A stretch of DNA of 64,000 bases from Notospermus geniculatus (taxonomy: Eukaryota; Nemertea; Pilidiophora; Heteronemertea; Lineidae). The DNA is taken from contig NMRB01000487.1 in the NCBI GenBank assembly GCA_002633025.1, positions 290,876 to 354,875 on the forward strand. Direction: 5' to 3'. The translations under genes were made by a program, and so were the position numbers. This document shows, one piece after another, positions 44,426-54,395 of the stretch. The notes beneath the pieces are model-generated. The model was not told the origin of the DNA. It saw only the letters and a list, made by a program, of their open reading frames with translations, and ran no database searches. How positions within the stretch are numbered: the stretch's first letter is position 1; each line of letters starts with the position of its first letter.

Positions 44426-44801
44426 TAAACTCCCTACGCAGTTGTGTATCGCTCCCCCTTCGGTTTACCGCTCTCCACAACTGCTTAACTTGGATGTGTT
44501 CGCCGCGGTTGGTCAACAGATGGCGCTGAGCGAGTCGACCAACGAGAGCACCGGGCAACCCGTAACCAAGCTGGCCTGAGACACTTTTTCATTGGCCGAG
44601 CGGTTCGTAGCCATGGTAGCACAAGAACATCCGTTGCCAACGGGCCAAAGAGTTCTGAAAGCAGCGTGCTGATAGGCTGTAAAATTCGCGCCATGCCGTG
44701 ACGCCATCTGTTGACCAACCGCGGCGAACACATCCAAGTTAAGCAGTTGTGGAGAGCGAGTAAACCGAAGGGGCGCGACTCACAACTGCGTAGGGAGTTT
44801 A
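44426..44801. mobile_element. Foldback with 9-bp target duplication (MULE-like)
   Basis: The ends TAAACTCCCTACGCAGTTGT and complement begin arms of about 110 bp (sharing AACTTGGATGTGTTCGCCGC). ATCCTATGG is repeated directly at 44417-44425 and 44802-44810. The 9-bp duplication and long arms fit Mutator-like elements. It has no ORF of its own; the open frames inside are mirror images. Confidence 0.85.
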
Positions 44802-45239
44802 ATCCTATGGCCAAATGAACACGTACTGGGGACGAGTGTTATCAGCAACGGTGCCATGTCAATTGAAAGTGTACAGTCAACCTGACAATGCATTAGCAGT
44901 CAACAGTTCTACCATACGTCAATCCGTAATTTTTTGACATCTCCTAAAACATCTCTTTTTTATTCAAGTGCAAGTAATAAGATAAATGGAACAATGAACT
45001 ATCGCATTTGATCGGACTGGAAGAAAGTGAACACGCAAATGTAAGGCGTGGGAAGCGGTCCCATAAAAGGAACTCTCGGCTGCACCCAGAATACCGAAAG
45101 GTGCCGCCGAGTCAAAGACGAATTTTATGTATACATGTACAAAAAAACCGAGGCTGAATATATATTGTCTCCAACCACTTGGAATAGGAATTATAGATGC
45201 CTATGGGCGCGGGTTTCGTCAGCGATAGTGTAATGAGGA

Positions 45240-45765
45240 CGTCGTTCAAACTGCACTCGCCAATCTTTTCTTGGCCACTCTGTCAGCTTGCAATCCGAGA
45301 CGACGACTCGGTTGTGCAAATTTCATCAGATGTGAACGCCTCCAATGTGCAAACAAATGCAGTCGCAATAAGCATTTGTTTTTTTTTGGTGAGAGCGCCT
45401 TTATTCATCGTGCCTCTGGATTTTTATGGACTATTTAAGGGTTTATATGTCGAGCAGATCGAGGAGCATACCGAAGATTCAGTCTTATTTATCGAGCTAG
45501 CCGGACAAACAGGCTTCAAATTGACCCTTGCACGTCGAGCTAGCGATAAAGACACATCTCATCATGAATATATGGCGCTAGCTGCTTTAGCTCGAAGGAA
45601 CGCATAGTTCTCCTACTCTTTTTGATAAAGATACGGAAATGGTCACCTTCATATTCATGCAGAGCCCTTTCAAAATCGGCAAAGGACCTACAGGTTGCCT
45701 ATGTAGATCCGTCTCGCAATTTTCGACAAGCGTCGATGTCATTGCGCCGCGCCCTCCTCCTGACC
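45240..45765 (-). repeat. Intron block of unit C
   Basis: AAGATTCAGTCTTATTTATC, GACAAACAGGCTTCAAATTG and AATCGGCAAAGGACCTA match the intron blocks of units A and B. In A and B a LamG exon follows farther on; here the 5' flank of the unit starts within about 60 bp, so the LamG exon has been deleted. Confidence 0.65.
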
Positions 45766-45799
45766 GCGCTTTGGGGCCGAGGGGTAACAAAACTCGCCC

Positions 45800-46110
45800 C
45801 AAACCCAATCCATTTTAACGAAGAGGTCAGAGTTTGGGTCCAACTGGGTCAGATTTATGGTACATAGTGGGCCAGAATGGTTACCCAGCGGGATCAGGCT
45901 TTTGGGCCGGCCAGGTAAATGGTTGGATCAGAAATCCCGTTGGCATTAAAGATAATGTATCACGACTTCATTACATTCAATGTTTGTAAACATGGATGTT
46001 TACATTATGTTGTTGGTCGTTTTCAGACATGTTTTTGTCGGTAACAATGTCATCAAACACATCATTACAAGATTCGGTAGAAAACAAAACATATACCCAA
46101 CACATGATAT
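45800..46110 (-). repeat. 5' flank of unit C
   Basis: GGTTGGATCAGAAATCCCG and GTCGGTAACAATGTCATCAA match the flanks of units B, A and D. CACATGATATCAA is shared with unit D only. Confidence 0.6.
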
Positions 46111-46229
46111 CAAATTGTGGCATTTTTACGAATTACAAAATTTCATTTTTTTAAATGCAAATTCACATTTACATGTTTTATTCTAGAGCATAATGCGCAA
46201 TGCTTATGCGTCTCATAAAGGCCTGTTTA

Positions 46230-46760
46230 CAGCGACAACATTTCCAACACATTTCTAAAAACATTGAATTGCAACAAATCTGCAACACCCTTGTTTTGAG
46301 ATTGTAGCACAGTGCGGACTGACTTGCAACAATTCAGAACATGTTTTGGAAATATTTTAGAATGTTGCAGGAGAATTCACATGACATTTCTTTTGCAACA
46401 TTTCTAGAACATTTCCAAAACATGTTTTGAACTGTTGCTAGTCCTGTCCACGCTGTGTAACAATTACCAAAACAAAGGTGTTGGAGATTTGTTGCAAATG
46501 TTGATGTTGATCGTGTAGTTCACATTTGAATAAGGAATAGGTAATGAGGAAAAAATAACAAAGTTCACATTTTGAATAAGGAATAAGGGAAAAGTAGCTT
46601 ACTTCCACAACCTTTTACGAAAGGCCTGTCTACACGATCAACATCAACATTTCCAAAACATTTCTAAAAACACTGAGTTGCAACAAATCTGCAACACCTT
46701 TGTTTTGGTAATTGTTGCACAGCGTGGACAGGACTTGCAACTTCAAGGACATTTTCGTAA
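46230..46760. mobile_element. GGCCTGTCTACAC-type MITE pair
   Basis: GGCCTGTCTACACGATCAAC and inverted partners, with AACATTTCCAAAACATG and TTGCAACAAATCTGCAACAC words on both strands. Two copies lie back to back. The relative at 47391-47645 is in the copy B intron. Confidence 0.6.
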
Positions 46761-46764
46761 AATA

Positions 46765-46996
46765 ATGCTGTCGATTGATTGCTGAATGAACTAAGCTTAC
46801 TCTTCGAAATCCGAAGCAAGAATAATCCCATTTGGGGATTCACCAACACCAAAATACCAAGAACGACTCGTGGCTGGGCCAGTCCCTCACGTCACAGACA
46901 GTGAGTGGCACCTTCTTCAACTCAAAAGATCTGGGGATACGGAAAATGCACATGCATTTGGCAATTAAAACTCCTGTTGTGTGAGACTTCGAAACG
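46765..46996 (-). repeat. 3' flank of unit B
   Basis: It is homologous to the flanks of units A and C (TTGCTGAATGAACTAAGCTT, TGGCTGGGCCAGTCCCTCAC). Confidence 0.7.
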
Positions 46997-47321
46997 TTAG
47001 TATGGCACGCACTCCCAACGCTTCACTAAAAAAAGCTTCTCCCGACCGTTTTTTCCATCAACAGAAATGTTGCGATAGTAATCATCAAATCTCGTTATAA
47101 TGCATACATCATGTCCATCGGCAGCGGAGACTGACTCCATATTGGAACTGAATGAGATGCATTCTGACGTCGTGACGCAAAGAATTGAACATTGGATGGC
47201 AGACAGTCCTGGAACGAATCCCACAAGCGATGATTTTGGCACGCTCTTGTAGAACAAAGCTTCGAACGTTTTGCCTGAAATTTAGTTGCACTGGTTGGAA
47301 AGGGTCACTTTGACCTTATCA
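46997..47321 (-). pseudogene. LamG-PAN gene copy B, exon 2 (PAN), one stop
   Basis: Same PAN exon as copy A. The acceptor CATTTTGCAG|T is at 47322 and the stop TAA at 46997. The thirteenth full codon is TAA (47282-47284), where copy A has TTA for Leu in NQCNLISGKTF. After it the frame is open: YKSVPKSSLVGFVPGLSAI, QCSILCVTTSECISF, DVCIITRFDDYYRNISVD, VKRWECVPY. Compared with copy A it has six extra codons (ESVSAADG region). The lone nonsense base in an otherwise preserved exon points to recent inactivation, or to a sequence error. Confidence 0.75.
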
Positions 47322-47390
47322 CTGCAAAATGCATCTTTTCGCTGGTGTAAGTTAGTATAACGAAGATGCCGACCAACGGATATTTTGTAA

Positions 47391-47645
47391 AGGCCTGTCT
47401 ACACCGTCAACATTTCAAAAACATTTCAAAAACGTCCAGTTGCAACATCTCAAAAACACCGTTGTTTTCGGTTTGTTGCACAGTGTGGACTGGACCTGCA
47501 ACTTTCGCAAAACAATTTGAAAACATGTTTTGATAATGTTGTAGAGTGTAACCCCGAAGCAAGCCGCAACATTTCCAAAAGAGTTTCAAAATATTTTATC
47601 GCAGGAATGTTTTGAAAATGTTGATATAGATCGGTGTAATGTTTT
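47391..47645. mobile_element. GGCCTGTCTACAC-type MITE in copy B intron
   Basis: AAGGCCTGTCTACACCGTCA and the right-end AATGTTGATATAGATCGGTG frame words such as CAACATTTC and GTTTTGAAAATGTTG in both orientations. It belongs to the same family as 46230-46760. Confidence 0.6.
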
Positions 47646-48145
47646 TCAGTGTGGCCATTTTTGTGTGACTCCTGTTGTTTAGAACACACTGGGAAACAGA
47701 CTGGCTGTTTCGCTGTGTGGCGCTGTCAAGTCGCAAGTCGCACCTTATTCTGTCGATCTATTGTAATGTCACAGTGAAAAACGATAGCCTACAGCGGGTT
47801 TATTCATAAATTTGGGGGGTTATTTCTTGAGCCGCTCGATGAGCAGTACCGGTACGTAGATTCAGTCATATTATCGAGCTAACTTGACAAACAGGCTTCA
47901 AATTGAACCTTGGACATCGAGCTGGCGATAAAGTCACGCCTCATCGTGAATATGCATAATGGCGCCAGACGCTTTCGCTCGAAGGTCGCAAAGTTCTACC
48001 TACTCTTCTTAATAAAGATACAGAAATGGTCATCTTCATAATCATAAAAAGCTCTTTCAAAATCGGCAAGGACCAACAGGTAGGCTATATGTAGACCCTT
48101 CCCGCAATTTTCGACGGACGTCGATGCCATTGCGCCAGATTAGGC
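47646..48145 (-). repeat. Intron block of unit B
   Basis: The block TAGAACACACTGGGAAACAG to TTTTCGACGGACGTCGATGC matches 39030-39750 in unit A. Downstream, 48146-48805 has no recognised feature. Confidence 0.7.
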
Positions 48146-48805
48146 CTTTTTACATGGTACGGGTTCGAGGAAACCTACCTCCGCACGCCTTTGGCCGGTT
48201 TGGTTCTGGATAGATTGACCGCACATGGTGCCTGTTCAGTAACTGCCAGTTCGAGGTCGGTTCTTCGAATGCGTGCCACTAGATGGCGTGTATCAACATT
48301 TACAATTATCGTAAATACAAAATACATGTATATGGAAATAATCATTAACAAGCCTGGCGGCGATAGGGTTCACAAGGTGACTTCAGGGGTGGCATTCAGC
48401 CTCATTCCCCAGGCTGCAGCAGCCGTGTATTGGCATATAAACACACATGATGGCGGATACACAACAACCAGTGATTAACAGTCCTATCCACGGGAGAGAA
48501 AGTAGCATACTTAGCGCAATATAAAAATGGTGCCCAGAGTGGAGGACGGTAGATCCCTCGCTGGAAGACTCCAGACCTGCTGACGGCAAAGGTGAAACCG
48601 ACAGCATCGGAGATTTTACCAACATAAAATAGCATTGTTCGAGACACACGAACAATGCATGCCCGATTACTGACACCACTCGAACGCGTTCACAATATCG
48701 TTTATTCACTTCATAACCAAATGTACGCGAATTTTTCAGTGGAACGACAATGACGTCATTTCCGTTCACATTTGTCGTTCGAGTTCAAGATCTTAACCTC
48801 TCTTA

Positions 48806-48909
48806 GGGCGGCTTTTCATTGGAGCGTTTCCGTCCGTCGTTCGTCACGGCGCGGAAAAAATGCTTTCGAGAGTTTCCGCACACGGAAACGCTCCAATGGA
48901 AAGCCGCCC
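48806..48909. mobile_element. Harbinger-like MITE, TTA duplication
   Basis: GGGCGGCTTTTCATTGGAGC and its complement form arms of about 28 bp. TTA lies at both edges (48803-48805 and 48910-48912), the usual 3-bp target of PIF/Harbinger elements. Confidence 0.8.
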
Positions 48910-49361
48910 TTACAGCAAGTACGCGAGAGATGTCACTTAGGTAGCGTGCTCAATCCCGCACGAGGCCGGTGTAGGTCGGTACGCTGCGTGAACCTAACTC
49001 CACCTTCCCGAGACTCACGCACCGAACTGAACTGGCCCGAGAAAGGTGGAGGTCAGTTGCTTCGCTTTTACACGGGGAAAAATAACCGAATCCTCCCCAT
49101 CCGTAACGGAATCCGCCACTTTCGCCTTCAGTTTTGGAAGACAAATCTCGTATAATGTCGAATTTGCCAAGTTGACTCAGATCAAACACATGAAAATTAA
49201 TGAGGCTGGCTCGACGATTAACGCCTGGCTCGATAAATACCAACTTTCATTGTGTAAACGTAATCTTTACATTGCCAAAGTAAAGGGTTCGTCAAGGATA
49301 CTGGTAATTTGCGAACTGGAACGAAAAGTCCGCTCCTCAGATCACAATATTAGCCTTCCTT

Positions 49362-49548
49362 AAGGCCCGTCACAGATCCACTCCGGAGCCCGTAGGGCGA
49401 GTAAAAACAGACAGATTGCCCCTGACCCCCGGGGAATGAAAACCGTAGAAATGAAAATGAACATGAAAATGAAAATCGTAATGGACCCGTACTAGCAAGC
49501 CGCTGGGCGGGGAAATCGTAGGGGGCACGCTGGGTTTGTGACCGAGGC
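49362..49548. mobile_element. MITE beside the copy B splice donor
   Basis: GGCCCGTCACAGATCCACTC and the right end TTTGTGACCGAGGCTT match the family member at 54729-54945. Its right edge lies about 6 bp from the LamG exon donor, so the donor GTAAAG is kept but the rest of the intron start is MITE. Confidence 0.7.
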
Positions 49549-49553
49549 TTTAC

Positions 49554-50355
49554 CCACCTTCCGTTAATATACTGTATTCCTTGACCAGGGGCAATGGTGC
49601 ACCAGGTTCGTGGGAAATGAAAAGCAACCTTGTGATACTGACGGTCGCAACTTGCCTTCCCTTGCCAAAACGTAACACGGTCTTGTTATTGGCAAGTCCT
49701 GGTCCGTACTCCCACGCTCTATGAAATCTTATCTTCAATACACGTTTACCGTCGACACAAAATGAAAACATTGGCGGGTCATATTCCCAAGAGCTTGATG
49801 GTATAATGAATCTGAAGGTGAAGTCATACCACCGTCTCAAACGAATTGTCTTCTCAAAGAAGTATTCATTTTCCATAAATTGTTTGCTCTTGTAATTGTT
49901 TACTCTTGTATTTCGACATTGAGCAATGCATACTTTTACCTCTCTCCGGCTGTTGATAATCACTTCGATTCTTCCAGAACTGCTTCTACCTCTGAATGGC
50001 AGCTTGATGTTCGAAACATAAAACAATGCCCCGCGCTTACGTGTATCAAATCTGATTTTGAATGCAAGGGTGAATCCATCTTTCACGGGAAATGTGCCCC
50101 TAAACGATTCAACATTCGTTTGGTCCCGATTTTTCAAATCGAGAGCATCACCGTCAAGTCCGGAGGGACCATTTGTCAACATGGATTGGTCCACTCCCAC
50201 AAGCGGCGTGTACCTGCCGACTGTATTCAGAAACGGCGAAAATTTGTCGAGGGGCCAGTACAGCACCTTACATCCCACAGTGAGGCCTACACAAAGACTC
50301 CAAACAAGAAGCAAAGTCCTGCCTTTCGTAACACCCCGCAGAAAAGAAAAAGCTT
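49554..50355 (-). pseudogene. LamG-PAN gene copy B, exon 1 (LamG), 5' end interrupted
   Basis: It is homologous to the copy A exon and free of stops from the signal peptide (RTLLLVWSLCVGLTVG) to the donor GG|GTAAAG at 49554. CKVLYWPLDKFSPFL, GPSGLDGDALDLK, FPVKDGFTLAFKIRFD, RWYDFTFRFIIPSSSWEY, FCVDGKRVLKIRFHRAWEYG and VSITRLLFISHE are preserved, with two or more Cys in CKV and CIAQC. The first ten codons of copy A are missing: the sequence diverges at CCAAGC (50357) and an in-frame TAA lies just upstream. The matching ATGAACGAACGGTACC is found about 480 bp further out (near 50846-50862). A signal peptide suggests secretion, and LamG suggests ligand binding. Confidence 0.75.
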
Positions 50356-50357
50356 GG

Positions 50358-50845
50358 CATTAGCTGAACAAGCCGGTTGTGATTTTGATCCAGAAATGCC
50401 AAGACCCGTAACACCAGGTGTCCAGACACCAGAGCTGTATTTTTAGCCATACCTGGCTGTTCTGTTTATTGCCCTCCCACCATCTGTTGGATGGTGATAC
50501 GGGAAACAAAGTACTATAAATAGGTAATCAGCAGCGGGGGTGAACAGGTAATTGGAAAAGCCCACTAGTGTATCTGGCCCTCAAGCCCACGAGAAAAATG
50601 GCTCATAAAATCATTATTTTCTGCTCGATTTGAAAAATTCGAACACATATTTGATATACCATCAAATTTAACATCCGCTGGTGACACTCACAAACACTGC
50701 ACACATCTTTGTGTTGGATTTTCTTACTTTAGTCAGAGGCATTAATTTGCCTGGATTACGTAACTTCCTCCTTATCTGTACCCCGATAGAATGCGAAATA
50801 TCGGGGTATATTAGGTCTGCTGCTCAATGGTGATGTAAATGTAAT
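50358..50845. repeat. Insertion between start codon and LamG exon of copy B
   Basis: In copy A the sequence CGCTTGGTACCGTTTG is continuous. In copy B CTTGG and GGTACCG are separated by about 485 bp. The inserted part begins CATTA and ends TAATG, and has no coding capacity. It could be a transposon or a gained intron (minus strand GG|TACC...); the frame does not continue cleanly through it. Confidence 0.55.
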
Positions 50846-51229
50846 GGTACCGTTCGTTCATCTGCGAGTTTCGAGCTATCCCTCAAAACGTACCAAGGCA
50901 TCAATAAAGAGTGAGACATAAAACAACCAGAAATTTAGACCCATGTATAGCATGATATCAGTTGAAATATTCCATACTTTAATAATTAAAAATGAATTCA
51001 TAAAGAAAAATTGTGTTGTAATTATTAAAACTGCACGATTTTTCATTTTTCATTTTTCTACTTGTTGGTCATGTTGGTAATACAGTACCCATGCCTCGTC
51101 TATCGTAACATGAAGACAAAAATACAAGTCACATGTGTCGCAGAAGACCACCTAGCGAAACGAACGGACGACAAGTAGGACTACATCTATCTACAATTTA
51201 CGGAACCTACTTCATGATGGCTGTCGTAG

Positions 51230-51728
51230 CAGCCATATTTGAATTTGATTGTTAACTCAATTCATTTTCAAGTGAACTTTACGCTACATGTACTCGACTT
51301 TTGCTTGATCTTGGGTTGGATAAGTGTTTGCGTCGGATGTGGTCGATTGGGTCAGAAATCCGATTGATTTTGGGTGAGACAGGCGGTTGGGTCAGGTTTC
51401 CGGTTGGCATCAGAGAAATAGAAGGAATACATGTACGAACACACACAGAAGGTTTCTCCTTAAAAGTCACCAATAAACGTCAATCATGATAGGAATGGAC
51501 GGTTTATGTCATGTGATCATGATCGCTATCGGGACAAAATAAAGTCTGATGAATGCACTTGTGTCATTTGCTGCCACTTTTCAGTGACTGGCTTGCTACA
51601 CGTTGACAACAAGACTTTGATGGTGGCTTTCAGATGCCTTTTTGTCGACAACAATGTCGTCAAACTGATCAATACATGAGTCGATAGAATACAAAAGACA
51701 CAAGCCCAGCTGCGTTCGCTGGTCAGTG
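51230..51728 (-). promoter_or_regulatory. 5' flank of copy B
   Basis: It is the counterpart of 41100-41650 (GATTGATTTTGGGTGAGACA, TCGTCAAACTGATCAATACA). Conservation between units suggests that it was part of the duplicated gene unit, likely with the promoter. Confidence 0.5.
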
Positions 51729-51731
51729 TTA

Positions 51732-51880
51732 AGCCGGTGACAGACTGGCGCGTAAGCGGCGCGTCCTGCAGGCTTTCCACCAATCAGATTCTTCGGTAGG
51801 TGTTTCGGTCTGTGTAACCGCCTCCTTGATTGGTTGAACGCTTTTTGACGCGTTGCTTACGTGCCAATCTGTCACCGCCT
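51732..51880. mobile_element. Harbinger-like MITE, TTA duplication
   Basis: The ends AGCCGGTGACAGACTGGC and GCCAATCTGTCACCGCCT are complementary with two mismatches. TTA flanks it at 51729-51731 and 51881-51883. Confidence 0.75.
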
Positions 51881-52096
51881 TTAGGCCTAGGGGGAATTTA
51901 GGCTGGGTAAGCGTAGGGCGTGGCGTATAGCGTAGAGCACCAAAGCGCTCTCATACGTTAGCAATGAAAAACAAAGTAAATAACTAACTCCTCGTTTATT
52001 CTACATCTCTTTCAGACTCTTAATACAAAAACCATCAGCCCCACCTTCCAAATACAATTTACTGAGGTGTATGACTGGCGTCAGATCTATGTTGGC

Positions 52097-52220
52097 CTAT
52101 AGCGGCGACGAGGGGGCAATTTGCCATAAGTGACTAACCGATTTACATACAAAACAAGCTTTGTTGTTGGCTTGGCTAGTTCTGGTCGCCGGCGCTTGCC
52201 TAAGACCTCTACCCCTGCCC
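52097..52220 (-). CDS. Gag-like gene, last exon (RG-rich, zinc knuckle)
   Basis: The minus-strand exon begins after an AG acceptor at 52221-52222 and continues the frame of 52561-52698. It reads RGRGRGLRQAPATRTSQANN, then KACFVCKSVSHLWQIAP and stop. C-x2-C-x4-H is the start of a retroviral-type zinc knuckle, but the last Cys is Ala here. RG-rich stretch plus knuckle is typical for the C-terminus of retroelement gag proteins. The parent element is not recognised, and no RT is nearby. Confidence 0.6.
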
Positions 52221-52575
52221 CTAAACGAGTTGTTGTTGTTCTTAATTAACTTTATTAAAACAAAAATAATTTTGTACATGAAATCAAATGTTCTGCGCAA
52301 GGCTGATTCTTAGAACAGCATTCAGGCCCAGATAACAAAAGTTAATGCGAACATAAATGACTCGCCGAAAATTTAAATAAATACAAAAAGAAGAACTACA
52401 TTAACAAACAGGCATGAGATTGTAAAAGAAGTAAAAGAACAAAAGATAGTAAAGTGAGGACAGGTAAGAGAAGCGGCAGTTTCGCCTTCAGACTAAGATT
52501 AAACGAGTTTAATTATAGAGGAAATAAAAATTACCACGGCCCTTAAGGCACTTTTAGACTCTACCTAAACGAGTT
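52221..52575 (-). mobile_element. Intron-like insertion with 11-bp target duplication
   Basis: AACTCGTTTAG occurs on both sides (minus strand; 52565-52575 and 52221-52231). Between the copies are 333 bp that start GTAGAGTC and end AATAAAGTTAATTAAG plus (AAC)n, like a short retroposon with a tail. Reading GT at the insert start and AG at the end of the second target copy, a 344-nt intron could be removed and the gag-like frame restored (NSF-RG). Its interior has no ORF. Confidence 0.7.
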
Positions 52576-53079
52576 AGCCGGAAGCCAAAACGCATTGGGT
52601 GTCACCATCGACGCCGTGGAGGTACCAGGAGTGGCATTAGCGGCAGAGTCAGCAGACCTAGCTTTCTTCTCCTTGTCTTTGGCCTCCTTTCTCATCAGTC
52701 ATGTCAGTTTCTTCCATCCTTCTATAGCCCCCTGGGCCTTTCTGGCATTGTCCGTGCCCAGGAGTTTCGTAACCAAACCCCTCAGATCCCCGGTGTCATC
52801 GTTCTCTCTACAAGCACGCAATGCAGTCTTATAGAGATCCTTGTCAGCATGCTCGTGTAGCGTAGCCGAGTCATACAACTGCTCTAACGCCGCTAGGACC
52901 CCATTGGTTGTAGTTGATCTCAAAGCCAGTGTCCTCACCTGGGATATTGCATTCGTGATAGATCCAACACCTTGTTCCTGGCGCATTCTTTTGACCTCTT
53001 TTTTAAGGGTGTCAAGGCAATCGGTGTCCTGGGCCTTGTCATCCGTCGCCTGCACTTCTACGCCTGCTACCTCCGCCGG
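52561..53079 (-). pseudogene. Gag-like gene, middle exon with one in-frame TGA
   Basis: The exon starts at 53079 after the acceptor TTTATTTGTAG, in phase 0. It encodes PAEVAGVEVQATDDKAQDT, then a helical stretch (LDTLKKEVKRMRQEQG, LRSTTTNGVLAALEQLYD, DLYKTALRACRENDD, LRGLVTKLLGTDNARK, IEGWKKLT). TGA at 52699-52701 follows, and the same frame then continues LMRKEAKDKEKKARSAD to NAFWLPANSF, joining the last exon across the intron-like insertion. The helix-rich part could be a capsid-like domain, but I do not recognise the family. The stop is followed by CTG. Either a degraded gene or, less likely, a leaky stop. Confidence 0.6.
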
Positions 53080-53244
53080 CTACAAATAAAGCCGAAAAAG
53101 AAATACCCTGTTAATATTTGCGTTACACTAACCATGGCAGAGCACAATCTCTGGAGACACTGTAACGTCCCTGCAAGACTTGGGGCCCTCAACCAGAAGA
53201 AAAATAGCCACAAAACAAGACAACGTATACGTAGCAACACATAC

Positions 53245-53436
53245 CCTTTTCTTCACCTGCGCCGTATCCGAAGCCTTCACAGGAGATTTTTCCTTGCCCT
53301 CGCCCTCCTTCCTAGCCTGGCCTGGTGGCTGAACCCCTACTGGTTGACCTGCTGGTGCACCCGTGGCATTCGCTTGCAGAACTGCAGAATGAAGAACCGT
53401 TCTTCGGTTAAGGATGTTATCATTTTTCTGGGCCAT
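53245..53436 (-). CDS. Gag-like gene, first coding exon
   Basis: ATG at 53436 opens MAQKNDNILNRRTVLHSAV, then a Gly/Pro/Lys-rich linker (GQPVGVQPPGQARKEGEG), and ends ...VKKR at the donor AGG|GTATGT (53245), phase 0. It joins the exon at 53079 across a 165-nt intron. The frame is also open upstream of this ATG. Function unknown; the low-complexity basic linker is common in gag and RNA-binding proteins. Confidence 0.6.
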
Positions 53437-53660
53437 GGCCAAGAGAACCTGAAGAGAACATCCAAACTGAATGTCACGATACTGAACAACGACCCGGAGG
53501 TACTGTACCGTCGACACGGTGTCTAAGATAACGATAGCCCTTATGATATAGAAGTGTAACAGCGGAGGAGGTCCTAGGAATAGAATCCCCAATACAGATC
53601 CCGTTTATTATCATGGATCAGGATTAGCGACATGGTCCCCCACGAACGCTTAGTGCATTA

Positions 53661-53904
53661 AGCCTAGTTCATACTTCGACGCAAGACCATCGGCGTCCGA
53701 CGTGCGATCAAATCTGGACGCCGACTTCGCTGAATTGATTCATAGTCCAGCGTACTTTAGCGACGGCGACCCGTTATGAAATGACTCAAGTAATTACAGC
53801 CCCGCTATCGGCTGCCGACCAAATCGCACGACGGGGTCGGCGTCGAACGCAAGATCGCGCGTCGGTGGCCGGGGATGGTCGTGCGTCGAAGTATGAATTA
53901 AGCC
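53661..53904. mobile_element. Harbinger-like MITE, CTTCGACGC family
   Basis: AGCCTAGTTCATACTTCGAC and the right end TCGAAGTATGAATTAAGCC are complementary, and TTA flanks both edges (53658-53660, 53905-53907). It is the best copy of the family clustered at 10178-10880 and is about 90 percent identical to the copy at 10638. Confidence 0.8.
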
Positions 53905-54395
53905 TTAGAACAGCACCTGGGACTTTGCATCCAGGAATCGGAGGCCTTTCCCTGGTTCGCGCCGACCCAAGGCCCATCAGGAGCGAAGGGCAACCCCATT
54001 AGCCATAGCCTATCCCGTCGCCTTGGTCGCCGACAGGCTCAGACAGGCTGTCGTCGGGAGAGTAAGGACGCAATCCCTACTCTCACAGCTAAACAAAACC
54101 TCAAATTGTCCGGGCCTTAGAAACTTAGCATGCTCAAACTCGCATACATATAACAAAACATCCAAAAAACGTAAATGAATAGCCACACGAGCGAATTTTC
54201 CCTCTAAAATCTTCACTTTGTTCTTTCATATTGAACGACGCCATTTTGGGGGAATACCTTTTGGTGTACGTCATACAGTATTTTGTCCAATCAGAATCAA
54301 CCAATCAATGTCCGAATTAGAGGGCGACAGTAGTCTCTTAAGTCGTCAGATGCTCTGTGTCATTGTCACATACAAATGATTTTCATTGAACATAA

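Noticed and set aside
44485-44814. 109-codon minus-strand frame and its neighbours
   Set aside because: It is contained in the arms of the foldback 44426-44801; no coding motif.
45197-45607. 136-codon plus-strand frame
   Set aside because: It lies antisense in the conserved intron block of unit C, and the homologous blocks in A and B do not keep the frame open.
48278-48295. CTCF-like CCACTAGATGGCG word
   Set aside because: One isolated word close to the consensus is expected by chance in 64 kb and has no supporting context.
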